DNA from: Holophagaceae bacterium UBA1801
GTDB taxonomy: Bacteria > Acidobacteriota > Holophagae > Holophagales > Holophagaceae
Direction of reading: 5' to 3'
Length of the DNA stretch: 10,137 nucleotides
NCBI GenBank assembly: GCA_002319925.1
Contig: DCFP01000197.1
Coordinates: 380 to 10,516 of the forward strand
The position numbers and the translations under genes are program-made. Position 1 is the stretch's first letter. Every line of letters starts with the position of its first letter. Under the pieces are notes generated by a model that saw nothing but the letters and a program-made list of their open reading frames with translations, was not told where the DNA came from and searched no databases. Positions 7,554-10,137 of the stretch are shown here, one piece after another.

Positions 7554-8816
7554 ATGATGCCTTCCAAACGCGCCCAGCTGGCGGTGTTCACCACTGTGTT
7601 CGTGGACCTGCTCGGATTCGGCATCCTGATTCCCCTGCTGCCGCTGTACGCGAAGTCCGTGACGGAGCATCCCTCCCACTGGATGGCCGGGGTGAACCAC
7701 TACCTGCGCCTGGAGACGCCAGGAGCCTTTTGGGCAGGCGCGGCCTTCGTGAGCTTCTCGCTGATGCAGTTTTTCGCAGCGCCGCTGTTGGGTCGCCTTT
7801 CCGATTTGGTCGGGCGCAGGCCCGTGCTCTGGATCAGCCTCATGGGCTCCGCCGTCGGGTATTTCATTCTCGCCACCACGGGGAAGTTCGAATGGCTGCT
7901 GGCCGCCCGCATCCTCGATGGGGCCACGGGCGGCAACATCTCCGTGGCGCAGGCCGCCATGGCGGATCTCTCCGCGCCCAAGGACCGTTCCAAGGTGCTG
8001 GGCATGATCGGGGCCGCCTTCGGTCTGGGTTTCGTGCTGGGGCCCTTCCTGGGCGGCGTTCTTTCCCATTCCGGCCTGGGCCAATCCCTGCTCGCCTCCC
8101 ATGGCGTGCATCTCCCCTTCCTGGTGGCCGCGGGACTCTCGCTCCTGGCTTCCGTGCTGGTGCTCACCTGGCTGCCGGAGACGCTGAACCCGGAAGCAAA
8201 GAATCGCGCCAAGCTCGAAGAGAAACGAGGACACGCGCTGATGATCGCGCTCCGCCGGAAGGGCATGCCGCAGGTGCTGGCCATTTCGCTGTTCACCATG
8301 ACCGGCTTCGCCATGATGGAAGGCACATACAGCCTCATGGCGGCGCAGCGGTTCTCCCTCTCGGACGGCCAGGTGGGCTACCTCTTCGGCTTCGTGGGCA
8401 TCCTCATCGTGATCTACCAGGGCGGGTTGGTCCGGTTCGTGTCGAAGCGCGTGCCGGAACGGCTGGCCCTTGCCGTGGGGTTGTTGCTCATGGCGGCTTC
8501 CCTGCCCATCCTGGCCCACGCACCGTGGATGTGGCCCTTCGTGCTGCTGATGGTGCCCTTAGCTTGGGGCTCGGGCATGAGCAACACGGCCACCTCGGCC
8601 CTGGCCAGCCGCCTCACGCCCTCCGAGGAACAGGGTGGGCTCTTCGGCGTCATCAACGCCGTGCAAGGCGTGGGGCGCATCCTGGGTCCCTCCATCGGCA
8701 CCTTCGTGTTCGCGCGGGAGGGCTACGTGAATTCCTACTGGGTGGCCGGCGGCACCGTGGCCATGGGACTGGTGCTGGTGGTTACGCTCCCGGCCCGGAG
8801 CCAGGATCTCAGCTGA
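7554..8816 (+). CDS. Major facilitator superfamily transporter, TetA-like drug/proton antiporter type
   Basis: A 420-residue inner-membrane carrier with about 12 hydrophobic segments, the usual size for DHA1-type MFS exporters. The first helix carries VFVDLLGFGILIPLLPLYA, the N-terminal signature shared with TetA-like proteins. The loop between helices 2 and 3 carries GRLSDLVGRRPVL (motif A), and helix 5 carries the glycine-rich GAAFGLGFVLGPFLGG (motif C), which is characteristic of antiporters. In motif A the position normally Arg or Lys after the conserved Asp is Leu (SDLVGRR), a mild departure. A charged loop (PEAKNRAKLEEKRG) marks the centre between the two six-helix halves. It follows the ABC exporter in the same direction and may be cotranscribed. 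The family suggests efflux of a small drug-like or metabolic compound; tetracycline itself is not implied. The gene ends one base before the convergent solute-binding gene. Confidence 0.9.
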   Translation: MMPSKRAQLAVFTTVFVDLLGFGILIPLLPLYAKSVTEHPSHWMAGVNHYLRLETPGAFWAGAAFVSFSLMQFFAAPLLGRLSDLVGRRPVLWISLMGSAVGYFILATTGKFEWLLAARILDGATGGNISVAQAAMADLSAPKDRSKVLGMIGAAFGLGFVLGPFLGGVLSHSGLGQSLLASHGVHLPFLVAAGLSLLASVLVLTWLPETLNPEAKNRAKLEEKRGHALMIALRRKGMPQVLAISLFTMTGFAMMEGTYSLMAAQRFSLSDGQVGYLFGFVGILIVIYQGGLVRFVSKRVPERLALAVGLLLMAASLPILAHAPWMWPFVLLMVPLAWGSGMSNTATSALASRLTPSEEQGGLFGVINAVQGVGRILGPSIGTFVFAREGYVNSYWVAGGTVAMGLVLVVTLPARSQDLS

Positions 8817-8817
8817 A

Positions 8818-9552
8818 TCACTTGGCGAACTCGGCGGCGAGGATCTTCTTGAATTCACCGCTGGCCTTCATGGCTTTGATGGTCTGATCGAAGCGCTTCA
8901 GCAGGTCCAGCCGGTTCGTGCTTTTGGCAAAAGCCAAATAGGTGGGTGTCTGGATCAGGGGCATGTCCGAATAGCGGACATCGGGATAGACCTCCAGCAG
9001 CACGGATACGGATTCACCGATGGCCAGCACCACATCGACCCGGTGCCCCTCCAGTTTCTGGAAGTTCTGTGCGTCGGAACCCACGCCCTCTGCGGTGAAC
9101 AGCCCGGCCTTCCTGGCCTTGTCGAACTCGTCGCCGTAGCTCCACCCGAGCATCACGCCGACGCGCTTGCCTTTGAGATCATCGATACGGCTGTAATTGA
9201 TCGGATGATCCTTGCGGAAGTAGACGGTGATGGTCTCCACCAGGAGGGGTTCGCTGTAGTCGAATTGCTTCAGCCGCTCCTGATTCTTGTAGATCCCGCC
9301 CACACCCGCGGTGGCGATATCGATCTCGTGGAGTGCCCTGGCCCAGGGTTTCGGCTCGAACCGGACGGGCACGTTCATGTGAATGAACGCGGCCTTGATC
9401 AGTGCCGGGTAAGCGCCCGCGGCGGCTCCATCCTTTTCGTACATGTAGGGTGGATGGGCCTCGTCGAAATCGATCTGCAGAACCCCCGTCCCGTAGGGCA
9501 ATGCCGGGAGAATCGAGAAGAGAACCACGGCTACGAGCTTTCCGAATCGCAT
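8818..9552 (-). CDS. Secreted family 3 solute-binding protein (orphan, no adjacent importer)
   Basis: A 244-residue protein with an N-terminal export signal: basic start MRFGK, hydrophobic core LVAVVLFSILPAL, and a mature part beginning around residue 22-24. There is no clear lipobox, so it is probably a soluble periplasmic protein. The rest fits the SBP_bac_3 fold that binds amino acids or other small polar solutes: FDEAHPPYMYE (29-39), KPWARAL (68-74), KNQERLKQFDYSEPLL (89-104) and a second-lobe segment DDLKGKRVGVMLG (124-136). It starts 24 nt after the stop of the upstream hybrid kinase gene on the same strand, so the two are very probably one operon. No permease or ATPase for uptake lies beside it, so a sensing role is plausible (inference). 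Length is near the family norm. Ligand unknown. Confidence 0.88.
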   Translation of the reverse strand: MRFGKLVAVVLFSILPALPYGTGVLQIDFDEAHPPYMYEKDGAAAGAYPALIKAAFIHMNVPVRFEPKPWARALHEIDIATAGVGGIYKNQERLKQFDYSEPLLVETITVYFRKDHPINYSRIDDLKGKRVGVMLGWSYGDEFDKARKAGLFTAEGVGSDAQNFQKLEGHRVDVVLAIGESVSVLLEVYPDVRYSDMPLIQTPTYLAFAKSTNRLDLLKRFDQTIKAMKASGEFKKILAAEFAK

Positions 9553-9556
9553 GCCG

Positions 9557-9563
9557 CCTCCCC
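9557..9563 (-). promoter_or_regulatory. Ribosome binding site of the solute-binding protein gene
   Basis: On the minus strand GGGGAGG lies 4 nt before the ATG at 9552, inside the 24-nt gap after the kinase stop. It fixes the start and gives a signal peptide of normal shape. Confidence 0.7.
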
Positions 9564-9576
9564 GCGCTGCGAACCG

Positions 9577-10137
9577 TCAAGATTCCATGACGCTCTGAAG
9601 TTTTTTCCCGAGATCCGTTGTGGAGAAAGGTTTCTGAATGAAGTGCACGCCACTGTCCAGCACGCCCTGGCGCGAGATCACATCCGCCGGATAGCCCGAC
9701 ATGTAGACAACCCTGATCTCGGGCTTGATCACACGGATCTGATCCCAGAGTTCCTTGCCGCTCATGCCGGGCATGATCACGTCCGTGAGCAGCAGGTCGA
9801 TGCGGGTCTCCTGCTGCTGGCAGAGCCTCAGGGCATCCTTCGGGGAATCCGCCAGGATGTAAGCGTAGCCGAGCCTGTCGAGGATGTTGGGGATCACTTC
9901 CCGCAGCGTTTCATCGTCTTCCACCACGAGAATGTTGCCCTTGCCGTGGCGGCCATTGGCGACGAACTCCGCGGGCTTGCTCTGGGTCTCACCTCCGGTG
10001 AACCTCGGCAGATAGATGCGGAAGGTCGCACCCATGCTGGGTTCGCTGTAGACGTTGAGGAAACCGTTGTTCTGCTTCACGATGCCGAAGACAGTGGAAA
10101 GCCCCAACCCCGTGCCCTTGCCCACTTCCTTGGTGGT
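9577..10137 (-). CDS. Hybrid sensor histidine kinase, C-terminal part (N-terminus beyond the window)
   Basis: The minus-strand frame is open to the window edge and gives 186 residues of a larger protein. It begins with TTKEVGKGTGLGLS, the end of the F box and the G2 box of a HATPase domain, continues to the end of that domain (to about 45), then a linker, then a receiver domain (about 68-186). Receiver residues are intact: acidic pair Asp74/Asp75 in VVEDDE, phosphoacceptor Asp119 in LLTDVIMPGMSG, Ser147 in YMSGYP and Lys169 in IQKPF. The GTG at 10123-10125 is not a start, because kinase sequence continues upstream of it. The sensor and HisKA regions cannot be seen, so neither membrane location nor signal is known. 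The receiver differs clearly from that of the large kinase at 1544-5404, so this is not a recent copy. A solute-binding protein gene follows 24 nt downstream and is probably cotranscribed. Confidence 0.93.
   Translation of the reverse strand, partial: TTKEVGKGTGLGLSTVFGIVKQNNGFLNVYSEPSMGATFRIYLPRFTGGETQSKPAEFVANGRHGKGNILVVEDDETLREVIPNILDRLGYAYILADSPKDALRLCQQQETRIDLLLTDVIMPGMSGKELWDQIRVIKPEIRVVYMSGYPADVISRQGVLDSGVHFIQKPFSTTDLGKKLQSVMES

Noticed and set aside
7292..8887. 531-codon plus-strand frame overlapping the permease end and the MFS gene
   Set aside because: Its translation is rich in Arg, Gly and Pro without domain features, while the other frame encodes a clear 12-TM transporter with family motifs.
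9577..10125. Stand-alone response regulator starting at the GTG near 10125
   Set aside because: Sequence before the GTG continues as TTKE and after it as GKGTGLGLS, the end of a kinase ATPase domain, so the gene runs past the window edge as a hybrid kinase.
1..10137. Defence island, mobile element, CRISPR array or biosynthetic cluster
   Set aside because: No transposase, integrase, nuclease, toxin-antitoxin pair, direct-repeat array or synthase domain is encoded; all genes fall in known housekeeping, sensing or transport families.

Overview
The window is GC-rich, gene-dense bacterial DNA with short intergenic gaps and no stretch of 300 bases without a gene. It holds eight protein-coding genes, two of them cut by the window edges. 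I see no RNA gene, insertion sequence, CRISPR array, phage gene or replication origin. The MEP isoprenoid pathway gene, the secreted substrate-binding protein and the large PAS hybrid kinases fit a Gram-negative-type environmental bacterium. An acidobacterium of the Holophaga/Geothrix kind or a deltaproteobacterium-like lineage would fit, but this is a guess from protein style, not a measured assignment.

Left part (1-1449, + strand): the 3' end of a type I methionine aminopeptidase gene (map), then ispE, whose ATG directly follows the map stop codon. These are housekeeping genes, probably translationally coupled.

Middle part (1544-8816, + strand): a 1286-residue soluble hybrid histidine kinase with about seven PAS domains and a C-terminal receiver. 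It is followed at intervals of about 60 nt by an ABC-2 type exporter (ATPase, then permease) and a 12-TM major facilitator transporter of the TetA-like drug/proton antiporter type. The four genes point the same way and could form one transcription unit or a loosely linked sensing-and-export group. A 12-bp perfect palindrome just upstream of the MFS ribosome binding site could let that gene be controlled separately.

Right part (8818-10137, - strand): the 3' end of a second hybrid histidine kinase (end of the ATPase domain plus a receiver), followed 24 nt downstream by a secreted family 3 solute-binding protein with no permease or ATPase beside it. The solute-binding gene converges on the MFS gene with one base between the two stop codons. 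An orphan binding protein in an operon with a sensor kinase suggests, but does not prove, that it delivers a periplasmic signal rather than feeding an importer.

I found no clearly new biological system. The most useful leads are the kinase/solute-binding protein pair, the tandemly duplicated PAS modules, the palindrome before the MFS gene, and the abutting convergent gene ends.
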